The notes under the pieces are model-generated. The model did not search any database, was not told the DNA's origin, and worked only from the letters and a program-made list of their open reading frames with translations. Positions 36,911 to 50,000 of a stretch of DNA of 64,000 bases are shown in pieces. Each line of letters starts with the position of its first letter. The first letter of the stretch is position 1. Source of the DNA: Bolinopsis microptera (lineage: Eukaryota > Ctenophora > Tentaculata > Lobata > Bolinopsidae); NCBI RefSeq assembly GCF_026151205.1, contig NC_087084.1, positions 14,958,322 to 15,022,321 of the forward strand, given 5' to 3'. A program made the position numbers and the translations under genes.

Positions 36911-37490
36911 GTACAGTTCAGTGTTGTGTTTTACAGTTCAGTGTTGTGATTTACAGTTCTGTGTTGTGTTTTACAGTTCAGTGTTGTGATTTACAGTTCA
37001 GTGTTGTGTTTTACAGTTCAGTGTTGTGTTTTACAGTTCAGTGTTGTAATTTACAGTGCAGTGTTGTGATTTACAGTTCAGTGTTGTGTTTTACAGTTCA
37101 GTGTTGTGTTTTACAGTTCAGTGTTGTGTTATACAGTTCAGTGTTATGATTAACAGTTCAGTGTTGTGTTTTACAGTTCAGTGTTGTGATTTACAGTTCA
37201 GTGTTGTGTTTTACAGTTCAGTGTTGTGTTTTACAGTTCAGTGTTGTGTTTTACAGTTCAGTGTTGTGTTTTACAGTTCAGTGTTGTGTTTTACAGTTCA
37301 GTGTTGTGTTTTACAGTTCAGTGTTGTGATTTACAGTTCAGTGTTGTGTTATACAGTTCAGTGTTGTAATTTACAGTTCAGTGCTGTGTTTTACAGTTCA
37401 GTGTTGTGTTTTACAGTTCAGTGTTGTGTTTTACAGTTCAGTGTTGAGTTTTACAGTTCAGTGTTGTGATTTACAGTTCAGTGTTGTGAT
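36911..37490. repeat. 20-bp satellite, about 29 units
   Basis: The unit is TACAGTTCAGTGTTGTGTTT. It runs in strict 20-bp register with substitutions only (GTGAT, GTAAT, GTTAT variants) and no indel. It starts about 50 bp upstream of the ankyrin gene start. Its core TACAGTTCAGTG also occurs once inside that gene's first codons (36,838-36,849, minus-strand STELY), so it may have grown from the gene's 5' end. Confidence 0.95.
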
Positions 37491-38030
37491 CAAAACTTCT
37501 GAAAATCAAACTTCAGTCAGTGACAAAGATCAACGCCAACAGGCCCAATGTGCCTGCCATTGAGCGCCTGAGGGATAGTACTACGGTTTTAGAGTACAAT
37601 GTGGCTCTTCAAAACCGATTTGCAAGTCTGGATAGTGAGGTCGACCTCGAGGATATGTGGCGTAATCTCAGTCAGACCGTCACTGATGTCTCACTGGAGG
37701 TACTAGGCAAAAGACCCCGGAAGGCAAAGGAGCAACACCTGTCACGGAAGACCAAGGATTTATTGATTCAGCGGGCACAGTTTAAGCGCAAAGACCCAAA
37801 CTCAGACGCGAACAGGTCAGAGTATTCTAAACTTAATAAGTTAGTCAAGAAAAGCAGCAAGTTAGACGACAATAACTGGGCAGTTAGAGTAGCTACTGAT
37901 CTTGAGGAAGCAGCGAGCAAAGGTCCAGCAGCGTGAGGATTGGGCAAAATCAAAAGACTTTAAAACAAAATTCCACTTTTTTCGGGGGAAACATCCTAAC
38001 CCAGGCCAAAGATCATCTGTCAACACTGAG
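37491..38030 (+). pseudogene. Degraded LINE fragment (region between endonuclease and RT)
   Basis: The open frame 37,520-37,936 reads AIERLRDSTTVLEYNVALQNRF, then a WRNLSQTVTDVSLEVLGK block and RKTKDLLIQRAQFKRK. This is the linker usually found after the APE endonuclease in RTE- and CR1-like LINE polyproteins. A frame change near 37,920 lets it continue as QQREDWAKSKDFKTKF before stopping near 38,057. Both ends are lost; the left end abuts the 20-bp satellite. Confidence 0.6.
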
Positions 38031-38057
38031 ATGCTAGAGAGCCACCGTAAGGCCTGA

Positions 38058-38935
38058 AATACGACGTCCAGAACACAAATGCTAAATCAAGAAGAAAGTA
38101 CCCCCAACATGATATAAATAGTGCAGCAAACACAAAACAAGAGTCCATAATGAGCATTATGAGCAATGTTGGATACACATATTTAAAGCTAGATATCTCC
38201 CGCTCACATTCAAACAGACACTGAACCCGCTACGGGTCGTGGTCAGAAGGAACATTAACCCTGCAACGTGCCCCGTTCAATAAGGAGGGGATTTAAAAAA
38301 ATATCATTCATATATTTATATTATTAGCTTCAGTTACCAGGTCATGCTAAAGAATACGTGAGCCAAATCCATTCAAGTTCCTTTCTAGGAATTTTCGTAT
38401 AAGTAGGTAATGGCCTTCGCAACTATTTTATAATATATGTACAAAGTAAATTATAACGTTTGGCCAAGTAAATTTCACGGTTGCAGGAACGCCGCTCGTT
38501 GCAGTGAAATAGCAGAGATATAGCCGGGCAAAATGTAGTTACTAAGCAACGGATAGCAATGAAGTAAAACAATACACACGCTCCATACTCGTCAATCGAA
38601 AAGCCTGTAAAACAGGTCTAAGAATAATGCGAATAATATGCCAACTAGCTGTAACACAGCCCGATGGAAGTGCTTTACAGGACAGCACCACGCTCACGTG
38701 ACTTCCTAAAATGAAATTAGATGACCGCTTTTCCAGACCAATACTCATTACGTAATGCGGTGAAAGCAGAAATGTAGTTGATTAAGTATACAAAGGCGTG
38801 TTTCGATTTTCTACCAGCGCTGAAACCACAAAAATCAACGTTTTTCCGTCGAGAATATCGACCAAGGAACACTTTTAGGGGTTCTATAAAATGAAGGAGA
38901 AGCCTCAAATTGCTAGGTGGGTGGGCAGGAGTTTA
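38058..38935. other. No gene seen
   Basis: AT-rich single-copy-looking sequence. The short open frames on the minus strand around 38,542-38,908 show no recognisable motif. Confidence 0.45.
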
Positions 38936-39110
38936 CTATGGTTACAGTTACAACCAGTAGACACTGTTACTATTGTTACTTTGGTTACAGTTACACCAGT
39001 AACACTGTTACTATGTGTTACTATGGTTACAGTTACACCATAACACTGTTTACTATGTGTATCACTATTTACAGTTACAACACCAGAACCCTGTTACTAT
39101 GTCGTCATAA
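38936..39110. repeat. Minisatellite, about 43-bp unit, four imperfect copies
   Basis: Four copies of a unit containing GGTTACAGTTACACCAGTAA and CACTGTTACTATGTGTTACT, with small indels and the last copy decayed. Confidence 0.8.
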
Positions 39111-39129
39111 TAACAGTGTTAATAATATA

Positions 39130-40915
39130 GAGAGAATATTATATTGAACATCACCGCTGACTATGAAGATGTGAAGACAGATAGACAAGGGAGAGTGGTA
39201 TGAAGAGTGGATGCCTAACACGTCTTCAGGAGAGGAACAATGTTAGCATGCCTAACACAAGTAGGACTTAGCATGAAACGTCCACTTGACCAAGTGGGAT
39301 CAAAACTGAAAAACAGTCAACTGATCGGCCCCTTGTCATAATCCTAAGAGTCCTGTGTGATTGGCAGGTATTTTAGACACGTCCAGCTATTGGTTTATAT
39401 GGTAACCAGCTATTGGCAAACGAGTGAAACATTTTCTAACTATAAAACAACCTTCCTATCGTAATGAACCACGTGGATCTAAGAGTAACAGATGTTTGTC
39501 GTCCCTGTTTTAAATTTCAGATTTTGGTTCCGCAGGAGAAAAAGGCCTATTTCGGGATTACTTTGACGGTTTTACCTATGAAAGGATGACAGTTCAGGTT
39601 TCCAGGTTGTATCTTTTATAGGAAATACCACAAATTGTACCCGGTCTATTGTACACGGAGTCCCACTATGTAAGTGAAAACGTACCGGTGAGAGTGGGTA
39701 CTACGGTTAGTAACAAAGTGCATTATCAGTACATCTCACCAGATCAATAAGTAAGCTACAAGTTAAGCATTAAATTAAAGAGTGAACAAAATTTAACGAG
39801 CGCTCGAAAATAGCTAAAAATGTGGTTAAAAAGAGCCATCCCACCGATACCTATACCCAGACTAACCCATCAAATCTGTCCTCTATCACGGATTAACAAT
39901 TTAAAAATAAAAACATGAGAAAAATAGGAGTAGCAGATATCCCGTACATTCACTTTATCGAATTACTTAGTAGTTTTAGGATAATAAAGATTTTTAAAAC
40001 TCCTGATTTTATATTATTGGATTAGCTTGTCAATGACATGTCCATCTGGGATTTGGTAATCCTGTCTGCACTTTCTCCTTTATAAATATTGTACTGTGTT
40101 ATAGAGGTGAAACTATCGGACTGAAGGATCTTTGCCACCCCATATAAAAAAAGCTACTAGAATACATTATATATACGCTTAAAGAGAGAGGTAATGTTGT
40201 ACAGACTGTTATTGCAAGACAAGCGAATGGTAGTAAAGAGTTAAAAGTAATCAAGCAACGATCGTGAAAATATCAACCGAAACATTTTAGGTTTTCAAAG
40301 CCACGCCGACAACAACCGCTAGTATAGTTAGTGACATATAAAATTTAATAAATATTAAAATTCCATTATCCATACTACATATTTACTATACAGAGTACAT
40401 AAATTATGACTATTACATCACAAGCAGCAAAACAGATTTCTGCTTTATATAACATATTATTTTATGCAATACCGCTAATCTCATGAGAAAATATTAATTA
40501 TTTGTGTATTTTAGAAGGACGGCGTAATCCACACGATGGGCGGCGGGTTAGAGGGCTGTGGATTGGTGATTCGTGCAGCTTGCCTTTCATTGTTTACTCT
40601 TACAAGCCGTATGATTGGTTTTGTATTTTTATTATGAAGCAATTTGATAGATTCGCATACTGTTATGAGCAATATGATTGTACATGAATTTCAATAAATG
40701 TTATATCTTTATATCGCAGTGGAGATAGCACTGTGGCTGTATTTCATATTGAAATCTAAATCCTCTCTCTTTGGACTGTCGTTTTTCCGCGAGAATTCTA
40801 ATTTGGCCTCTCCAAGCATCACTGCAACTACATAACAATACACAGCCCAATGTTTATATCAGACATCGCCAACAAATCCATTACGAGACAACACAGAGCC
40901 ATTCCATAAATTCCT
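39130..40915. other. No gene seen
   Basis: AT-rich. Includes an imperfect duplication of TTAGCATG / CCTAACAC(A/G) near 39,210-39,265. No open frame with recognisable domains. Confidence 0.45.
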
Positions 40916-40917
40916 GG

Positions 40918-41346
40918 GCGTCCACCTCCGCAAGCAATTCCTCCAAATTCGTCCACCTGGCGTCCACCTGGCGTCCACCTCCGCAAGCAATCCTCACAAA
41001 ACCTGGCGTCCACCTGGCGTCCACCTGCGTCCACCCGGCGCCCACCAGCGTCCCACCGGCGTCACCTGGCGTCACTGGCCGTCCACCTGGCGTCCACCTG
41101 GCTCTCACCTGGCGTCCCCCTGGCTTCCCCCCTGGCGTCCACCTTGCTCCAACCTTGCGTCCACCAGGCGTCCCACCTGTCGTCCCACCTGGCGTCCACC
41201 TGCCGTCCACACTGTCGTCCCACCTGGCGTCCACCTGGCGTCCACCTGGCGTCCACTGGCGTCCCACCTGGCGGCCACCTGGCGTCCACCTGCGTCCACC
41301 TGGCGTCCACACTGGCGTCCACCTGCGCCCACCTGGCGTCCCACCT
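40918..41346. repeat. Minisatellite, 11-bp unit (CGTCCACCTGG)
   Basis: Around 35 units of CGTCCACCTGG with many single-base losses and a few substitutions. The left end includes two copies of TCCACCTCCGCAAGCAAT. Long open frames on both strands here are by-products of the GC-rich repeat. Confidence 0.9.
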
Positions 41347-42016
41347 AACATAGATTTCCAATTCTGAGTCCTTTTCGAGCAGCGGCCGGTTTCTGCCCAC
41401 TGACTGGAAGAAGTGGGGATATTCAACAACAAACAAGACCTGGCGTACCTTTTATACTCTAACGTGCATCACACATTATATCTCATAATATGTTAATAAT
41501 GTTAATATTGTTTGCAACATGCGGTTAGTATAGAGCTAATGTTTTGAGATCTATTTAACGTTTGGAGCGACTGGTGATGAATGTTGTAAGATTTATACTG
41601 TTGTAGTTTTAACACCAACGTAAAAGTTGTGGTATCAGCCGAGTATAAGGTACGCTATTAGCTCGGGCCTAGCACCCTGCAGTCTGAACATTATAGATAT
41701 TGAGGTTTTTTTAAATAAATAAATGAAATGTCAGCTGTATTTTGTTCGAATGTTAGGAGAAAATAAAGATAGGTATGATAACCGAGCACCATGTTAAAAT
41801 GCAGATTTGCAGTTCCTCACTTTATACACACAATTCTCAACGTTCTTTGTAAACCAACTGTTGTTTACTAATTATCACAATACCATAATACAATATAGAA
41901 TCATATGCGTTCTCATTTATTCAAGATATTCAATACCCCTTACTTTAAAAACAGTGGATAATAAAAATTAATCTACAACAACGTCATTCGTTAACAACCC
42001 CCGTTAAAATATATTC
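41347..42016. other. No gene seen
   Basis: AT-rich spacer between two minisatellites; nothing recognisable. Confidence 0.45.
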
Positions 42017-43375
42017 TCCTCCATCATTCTAACTAACAATAGGTGACCCTTACTGCCTAATAGAGCCAGCTACTCCATCATTCTAACTAACAATAGTGCC
42101 CTTACGGCTGTAGAGCCCATCTACTCCAGCATTCTAACTAACAATATGTGCCCATACTGCTATAGAGCCCAGCTACTCCATCATTCTAACGAACATATGT
42201 GCCCTTACTGCTGTAAGCCCCCAGCGACTCCACATCATTCTAACTAACATATGTGCCCTTTACTGCTAATGCCCAGCTACTCCATCCATACTAACTAACT
42301 ATATGTGACCTTACTGCTATAGGCCCAGCACTCATCATTCTAACTAACCAAATGTTGACCTTACTCTATAGAGCCCAGCGACACACCATCAGTCTAACTA
42401 ACAATAAGTGCCCTTACTCCTGTAGAGCCCATCTACTCCATCATTTCCTAACTAACAATATGTGCCCTTACTGCTGGAGAGCCCAGCTACTCCATCATTC
42501 TAACTAAACAATATGTGCCATTACTGCTATAGAGCCCACTACTCCATCTTCTAACTAACAATATGTGTCCTTACTGCTATAAGCCCGCTACTCCATCATT
42601 TCTATATTAACAATATGTGCCCTTACGGCTATAGAGCCCAGCTACTCCACATTCTAACTACAATAGTGCCCTTACAGCTATAGAGCCCAGCTACTCATCA
42701 TTCTAACTAACAATCTGTGCCCTTACTGCTAAAGGCCCACTACTCCATCATTCGAACTAACAATATGTGCCCTTACTGCTATAGACCCAGCTACTCCATC
42801 ATTCTAACTTAAACAATATGTGCCCTTCACTGCTATAAGCCCAGCTACTCCATCATTCTAACTAACAATATGTGCCCTTACTGCTATAGAGAGCCTCAGC
42901 TACTCCATCATTCTACTAACAATAGTGCCCTTACTGCTATAGAGCCATCTACTCCATCATTCTAACAACAATATGCCCTTACAGCTATAGAGCCCAGCTA
43001 CTCCCATCATTCTAACTAACAATAATGTGCCCTTACTGCGATAGACCCAGCTACACATCATTCTAACTAACAATATGTACCCTTAATACTGCTATGAGAG
43101 CCCCAGCTACTCCATCATTTCTAACTACAATATGTGTCCTTAATGCAGACAGAAGCCCAGCACTCCATCATTCTACAACCCATGACTGACCATCATACTG
43201 CTATAGGCCCAGCTACTCCATCATTCTAACTAACAATATGTCCCTTACTGCTATAGAGCCCAGCTACTCCATCCCCCCCCCATTCTAACTAACAATATGT
43301 GTCCCTTACTGCTGTAGATCCCACTACTCCACATTCTAACGAACAATATGTACCTACTGCTATAACCCAGCTAAC
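42017..43375. repeat. Minisatellite, about 52-bp unit, about 26 copies
   Basis: The consensus has CCAGCTACTCCATCATTCTA, then ACTAACAATATGTGCCCTTA, then CTGCTATAGAGC. Almost every unit carries one or more single-base indels, including a run of eight C at about 43,273. Confidence 0.9.
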
Positions 43376-43993
43376 GGAGCTAAATTTGAGGTATCATCCT
43401 AGAACGTAGCTTCGTGAAGATAATAACTGGATATAAAAGGTTGTCAAGACAACCAATGGGGTTGTCAAGATGGTTTCGTGCTGTTTCTGATGTTGAGCTC
43501 GTTTCAAAATCTTAAGATTTGGGAAATATAGAACAGTTTATTTAAAGTTTTAGTGAGATTACTATTACCAATGTAGTACACGTAGCGTAGTAGTGTATAT
43601 CACATCATATACACAAAAGCTGGCCAGATATAGAAATGTAGGTTATGATTCGGACCTGGAACCATATGTTTATAAATTGTACCATGATGTTTCCATAAGA
43701 TTGTAGTCGGAGAAGTTTGGAAATTTGTTTCGAATTTTGTAAGATGAGAAGTATAGATATTGGCGGGTATTTTAAATCATCGCATCTATCTTCACTTTAA
43801 CATCACGCAGGTTATAAATTCTATCGGATTCATTCACCTAAAAATCTGTGATTATACATTGCATCAAATGACCTTTATACATAGGCAAAATACGCCATTA
43901 TTTCCCATCACAATTAGTAAGTTTCATACGAATAGTTTGCAAGAAACAATGTCTCCGGTTTCAAAATAAATGTCATCAATAATCCCAGTCAAC
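43376..43993. other. No gene seen
   Basis: AT-rich spacer. A 69-codon frame at 43,760-43,969 has no recognisable motif. Confidence 0.45.
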
Positions 43994-44258
43994 GGTTGCT
44001 AGGCAACGTCACGTGGTTGCTAGGTAACGTCCCGTGTTGCTAGGTAACTCACATGGTTGCTAGGTAACGTCACTGGTTGCTAGGGTAACGTCACGTGGTT
44101 GCTAGGTTAACGTCCCACTGGTTTCATAGGTAACGGGTTGCTAGGTAACGTCACGTGGTTGCTAGGTAACGTCACTTGGTTGCTAGGTAACGTCACGTGT
44201 GCTAGGTAACGTCCACGTGGTGCTAGGTAACGGGTTGCGGTAACGTCACGTGGTGCCT
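43994..44258. repeat. 21-bp minisatellite of RFX/X-box-like sites
   Basis: About 13 units of GGTTGCTAGGTAAC followed by GTCACGT. The first contains GTTGCTAGGCAAC (43,995-44,007), a perfect inverted repeat that fits the RFX/EF-C consensus GTTGCNNNGCAAC. The junction between units reads ACGTCACGTGG, giving a CRE-like half site (TGACG on the other strand) and a CACGTG E-box. Several units have single-base losses. Confidence 0.85.
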
Positions 44259-45420
44259 TCCTATAACTATGCCAGAATCATACTTGTTTTCTTGCACTTG
44301 GAGCGTTTTCTAACTGAATTCGGTCAACTTATGGGCAGTTTTTATTAACCTTACTTTTCTTGTACGTCAATATCTCGATCTTATTAAGTTTAAATTAAGA
44401 ATAGCGCCGCCCTTTGTTCCTTACACCAAAAAAATGTTAGAATTTGTCTTTAATAATAACCAGTCCAATCCACGTACCAATGATCCTTTTATTCATGAAG
44501 GTTAGCTGTAGCAGGATCTACTAGTAGGCTCTGATAGAACATCAATGACTAATCCTGAGACACGAGACACTAAGACAGTCCTTCTCATACGTAGTCCTTT
44601 ATCCTAAAATGAGAAAGATGTGAAAATTACACAATCAAAGCATGTGTAAATTTTAGCTTGCTTAAATCATTCAACAAAAGCAAGTATCTTACAAACGGAA
44701 CCAGATATAGAGAGGTTATATTAATATTATACGGCATTGCAGAATCATCAACAACCCAACTATTAAAATAAGGTTAAACTGCAACTGCTAGCAAGGAATG
44801 TTTGAGTTGACAGACAAGACGAGGAGATAACAAGTTTCTATGGTATACTATGTGGTTACTATAGTTACTAACAAGGTTGATAAGGTAGTAATGTAGAATT
44901 TAGAGATGCTAGTTCAGAGTCAATGTCCTATGGTATACAGTACAATGTACAATGCATACAATACAAATCACATAAAGTGGGACGGCCCCGACCCCTGGGG
45001 TATTGTATTACAAAAATACTCATTCTCTGACAAACTAAAGTTTCTGTTATAAAAATCTTCTTTTTCATTGTAATGAACCATGTGCAGTAGTGGACCTGAG
45101 TAGCCATTGTGTTTTACATAACATACTAATTAGATTTGGGCCGAGCTTGTCCCAATATATAGGAGATTGAGTGACATGATTTTACATAATATTATAGAAT
45201 TTAAGTGACTCTTTTAATCAATTTCATTGCACCCGCGTAACAAAATTCCAAAGTTTTCACAAGTTATCAAATAATCAGCAGTACCAAATAAAAACCATTA
45301 CAGTGAATTATCGAACTTGGCACCAGTTTGCTACAAATGTTATCCTTACTTTGGTAATATATAGTGTTGTCACTATATTAGTGCGGAATCGTATTTCCCT
45401 CTTCCAACAGTCTCAACAAA
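44259..45420. other. No gene seen
   Basis: AT-rich sequence without recognisable coding blocks. Confidence 0.4.
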
Positions 45421-45545
45421 ACTCACCGGAACTTGAAGATGAAGTAGAAAAATAGGGCAAACACAAAACTGCACAAAATGAAAGGTAGGCTGTTGCTGAG
45501 TAAAGCAAGAACTGCTGTATCCCATTATTTTACAAGCAAAGCAAA
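45421..45545 (-). CDS. Possible exon encoding a transmembrane helix
   Basis: On the minus strand the frame reads VLALLSNSLPFILCSFVFAL then FFYFIFKFR. It is followed at once by GGTGAGTTTTG, a good splice donor. The hydrophobic length fits one membrane span with a positively charged end. A diverged second copy lies about 607 bp away at 46,031-46,150. No family can be named from one helix. Confidence 0.4.
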
Positions 45546-46024
45546 ATGATTAAGAGAGTTACTAGTTACCTAGTTTACGCTAAAAAAGGAAAGAGATTAA
45601 AGTTCACAACACGATCATAAACACGGCTATTATATATCATCGCCTGGCTCAAACCAGATACAAACACACAGAAAGGTATATGTTAAAGGACAATAAAAAT
45701 ACAATACGGAACACCCAGAATTACCAATCAACAAAGAATGTCAGCTGACCGAAAAAGAAAGAGGACACAGTGATGAGGGCAGTTACTTTGAATTTAGATG
45801 GGAGGAGGGGGAGGAGTATTCAATTTAATACTTCCAATATTTAAGTTTCATTAAATTTCAGTAATCAGTAGCTCAGTTAAACAAAATAAAAAACATTATA
45901 TTGTGAAATCATCGAACATTTGACCAGCTTAACTGTAAATAACTAATGTTTTTTTATATTGTGGTCAGAAGCAGAAGCGCCCAATAAGTTCTGATACACA
46001 GTTCAATATCTAATCGTCTACACT

Positions 46025-46150
46025 TTAAACTCACCAGAATTTTGAAACTAGGTAGAAATAAAGGGCAACACAAATAGTGCACCAAAAAAAAGTCAGCCCG
46101 TTGCTGATAAAAAGCAAGACTGGTTACTGCTCATCTTCAAGCAAGCAACT
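46025..46150 (-). pseudogene. Diverged duplicate of the transmembrane exon
   Basis: Aligns with 45,421-45,545 (shared CAGCAAC, GTGCA, TTTGCCCT/TTGCCCT, TTCAA). It also ends in a donor-like CTGGTGAGTTT. The frame is disturbed, for instance by a run of eight T, so the helix is not continuous. Either a decayed alternative exon or a real one with base errors. Confidence 0.35.
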
Positions 46151-47085
46151 GAAAAATGAGCTATACTGTATGCAGGATTTTATATATATAATATGTGTAA
46201 TTATTCTACCCCCCATACGGCTCATTTAATCATCTTATCTATAAGAATGAAATATAAAGGAGTAAATTAATCATCTTATCTATTAGGTGTAATAACTAAG
46301 GTCCGTGTGACAATATGATATTATGAAGAGTAAAATTATGCTGATGATCATTATTGTCATTTTAGAAGGAAACGTTTTGATACATAAATGGATATGACAG
46401 TCTTACAAAAACGCATAATTACTAATAATTCTAATTAAAACTTATTTAGTAATTTATTTTATTTTCGTGACACTAATGTGTGAAAATACAGGATGGCGTT
46501 TTTCACGAAATAAAAATTTTGGACATGGACTTAATCAGTATCACACGAAGGAAACGATTTAACTTGAAGAAATCAACAACTATTTATTAATAAAACGTGA
46601 ATTACTTTGATAAATGGTTAATAGACATGTGAATTATGATAAATATAGGTACTAATGAGCTACAAAACTCCTCATTATAGTGCATTATTATAGCACAGTA
46701 TATTGTACAGTGCACACATTGCATACCAGTCAGGTTCAAGTAACTTTTCCTCAGCTTGTGTTAGTACCAGCGAACCGTTTAATGTGATATAATTGGACAC
46801 AAAATGGAAAAGTGACTATTAACATTTCATGTGTTCAAAACAAAAAAGGAGCTATCATTGCTCCTCTCCAATTTCACCTGCCACATCTACGAAAATAATT
46901 ACAGTAAGTATGCTAAATCTATTAAAAAGTTTTTCAAAGTTTAAAAGTAAAAGCGTACTAACCCGAGCTTGGCTTAGAACCAGTAGTTTGAAGGTAGGTA
47001 GGTCTCCCACCACATCTTCTGTGCTGATACGTCAGAAATACCCTGAAAATGATCTATTAGGGGGAGACGATAAATTGTTAGTATT
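46151..47085. other. No gene seen
   Basis: AT-rich. The frame starting at 46,829 runs into the minisatellite and is not supported as a gene. Confidence 0.4.
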
Positions 47086-50000
47086 CCATGGTTACCACCA
47101 GGTAGCTGTGAGGTGGTTCCCATGGTTACCACCAGGTATCTGTAGGTGTTCTCCCATGTAACTACCAGGTAATCTTGAGGTGTTCCCATGGTTACCACCA
47201 GGAATCTGTGAGGTGGTTCCCATGGTTACCAGCAGGGTAATCTGTTGAGTTTCCCATGGTTACCACCAGGTATCTGTGAGGGTGTTCCCAATGGTCACCA
47301 CCCGGTATCTGTGCGGTGTTCCCATGGTTACCACGGGTATCTTGAGGTGTTCCCATGGTTTACCACCAGGTATCTGTGAGGTGGTTCCCATGGTTACCAC
47401 CGGGTATCTGTGAGTGTTCCCATGAGTTTACCACAGTATCTGTGTGGTGTTCCCATGGTTACCACAAGGTATCTTGAGTGTCCCATGGATACCACCAGGT
47501 ATCTGTGAGGAGTTCCCATGGTACCACAGGTATCTGTGAGGTGTTTCCCATGGTTACCAACCAGTATCTGTGAAGTGTTTCCCATGGTTACCAACCGGTT
47601 ATCTGTGAGGTGTTCCCATGGTTACCACACGGTATCTGTGAGGTGTTTCCCATGGATTACCACCAGGTTTCTGTGAGGTGTTTCCCATGGTTACCACCAG
47701 TATCTGTGAGGTGTTCCCATGGTAACTTACCAGGTATCTGTGAGGTGTTCCCATGGTTACCACCAGGTATCTGTGAGGTGTTCCCCATGGTTACCAGCAG
47801 GTATCTGTGAGGTGTTCTCCATGGTTACCACCAGGTATTGTGAGGTGTTTCCCATGGTTACCACCGGGTATCCTGTGAGGTGTATCCCCATGTTACCACG
47901 TATCTGTGAGTGTTCCCATGGTTACCACCAGGTATCTGTGAGTTGTTCCCATGGTTTACCACCGGTATCTGTGAGGTGTTCCCATGGTTTACCACCAGGT
48001 ATCTGTGAGGTGTTCCCAGGTTACCACCATGTATCTGTGAGGGTTCCCATGGTTACCACCAGGTATCTGTGAGGTGTTCCATGGTTACCACCCAGTATCT
48101 GTGAAGTTTCCCATGGTTACCACCGGGTATCTGGAGGTGTTCCCATGTTACCACCGGTATCTGTGAGGTGTTCCCATGGTTACCACCGGGTATCTGTGAG
48201 GTGTAATCCAATGGTTACCCCAGGTATCTGAGAGGTGTTCCCATGGTTACCACCAGGTATCTGGGAGGTGTTCCCATGGTTACCACCAGGTATCTGTGAG
48301 GTGTTCCCATGTTACCACCAGGTATCTGTGAGGTGTTCCATGGTTTACCACCAGGTATCTGTGAGGTGTTTTCCATGGTTACCACCAGTATCTGTGAGGT
48401 GTTTTCCCATGGTTACCACAGGTATCTGTTGAGTGTTCCATGGTTAACCAACTCAGGTACTGTGAGGTGTTCATGGTTACCACCAGGTATCTGTGAGGTG
48501 TTCCCATGGTTACCACCAGGTATCTGTGAGGTGGTTCCCATGGTTACCACCAGTATCTGTTGAAGGTGTTCCCATGTTACCACCAGGTATCTGTGATGGT
48601 GTTCCCATTGGTTACCACCAGGAATCTGTGAGGTGTTCCCATGGTTACCACCAGGTATCTGGTGAGGGGTGTTCCCATGGATACCACCGAGGTATCGGTG
48701 AGGTGTTCCCATGGTTACCACCAGTAACTTTGAGGGTGATTTCCCATGGTTACCACCAGGTATCTGTAGGTGTTCCCATGGTTCTACCACCAGGTATCTG
48801 TGAGGAGTTCCCATGGTCCCACTAGGTATCTGGAGGTGTTCCCATGGTTACCTACCACCAGGTATCTGTGAGGTGTTTCCCATGGTTACCAACCAGGTAT
48901 CGTGAGAGTGTTGCCCATGGTTACCACAGGTATCTGTGAGGGTTCCCATGGTTACCACCAGGTAACTGTTAGTGTTCCCATGGTTACCTACCGGGTATCT
49001 GTGAGGTTGTTCCATGGTTACCACCAGGGTATCTGTGAGGTGTTCCCATGGTACCACACGGTATCTGTGAGGGTGTTCCCATGGTTACCCACCAGGCATC
49101 TGTGAGGGTATCCCATGGGTTATACCACCATGTATCTGTGAGGTGTTTCCCATGGGTTACCACCAGGTAACCTGTGAGGTGTTCCTCATGGTTACCACCA
49201 GTATCTGTGAGGGTGTTCCCATGTTTACCACCGGTATCTGTGAGGTGTTCCTCATGGTTTCCACCGGGTATCTGTGAGGTGTTCCATGGTTACCACCGGT
49301 AATCGTGAGGTGTTCCCATGGTTACCACCAGGTATCTGTGAGGTTTTCCCATGGTTACTCACCAGTAATCTGGGAAGTGTTCCCATGGTTACCACCAGGT
49401 ATCTCTGAGGTGATAGATTACCCATGGTTACCACCAGGTATCTGTGATTTCCCATGGTTCCACCATATCTGTGAGGTGTTTCCATGGTTACCACCAGGTA
49501 TCTGTGAGGTGTTCCATGGTTACCACCAGGTATCATGAGTTGTTCCCATGGTAACCACCAGGTAGCTGTGAGGTGTTCCCATGTTTCCCACCAGGTATCT
49601 GTGAGGTGTTCCACCATGGTTACCACCCAGGTATCTGTGAGGTGTTTGCCCATGGTTAACCACCATGTATCTGTGAGGTGTTCCCCATGGTTACCACCAG
49701 GTATCTGTGAGGTGATCCCATGGATACCACCAGGTATCTGTGAGGTGTTTCCCATGTTACCACCAGGTATCTGTGAGGTGTTCCCATGGTTTACCACCAG
49801 GTATCTGTGAGGTGTTCCCATGTTACCACCAGGTTATCTGTGAGGTGTTCCCATGGTTACCACCAGTATCTATGAGGTGTTCCCATGGGTTACCCACCAG
49901 GTATCTGTGAGGTGTTCCCATGGTTAACACCAGGTTATCTGGAGGTGTTTCCCATGGTTACGCACCAGGTATCGTGAGTGTTTCCCGATGGTTACCACCA

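Noticed and set aside
36946-37563. Open frames with a CFTVQCC-like repeated peptide
   Set aside because: The 20-bp satellite happens to lack stops in some frames; the peptide follows the DNA repeat exactly and there is no other gene evidence.
40771-41436. Collagen- or mucin-like open frames on both strands
   Set aside because: Both strands are open because of the GC-rich 11-bp repeat; frames shift with every indel and have no domain.
42017-44258. CRISPR-like look of regularly repeated units
   Set aside because: Head-to-tail minisatellites without distinct spacers, in an animal genome, with no cas genes.
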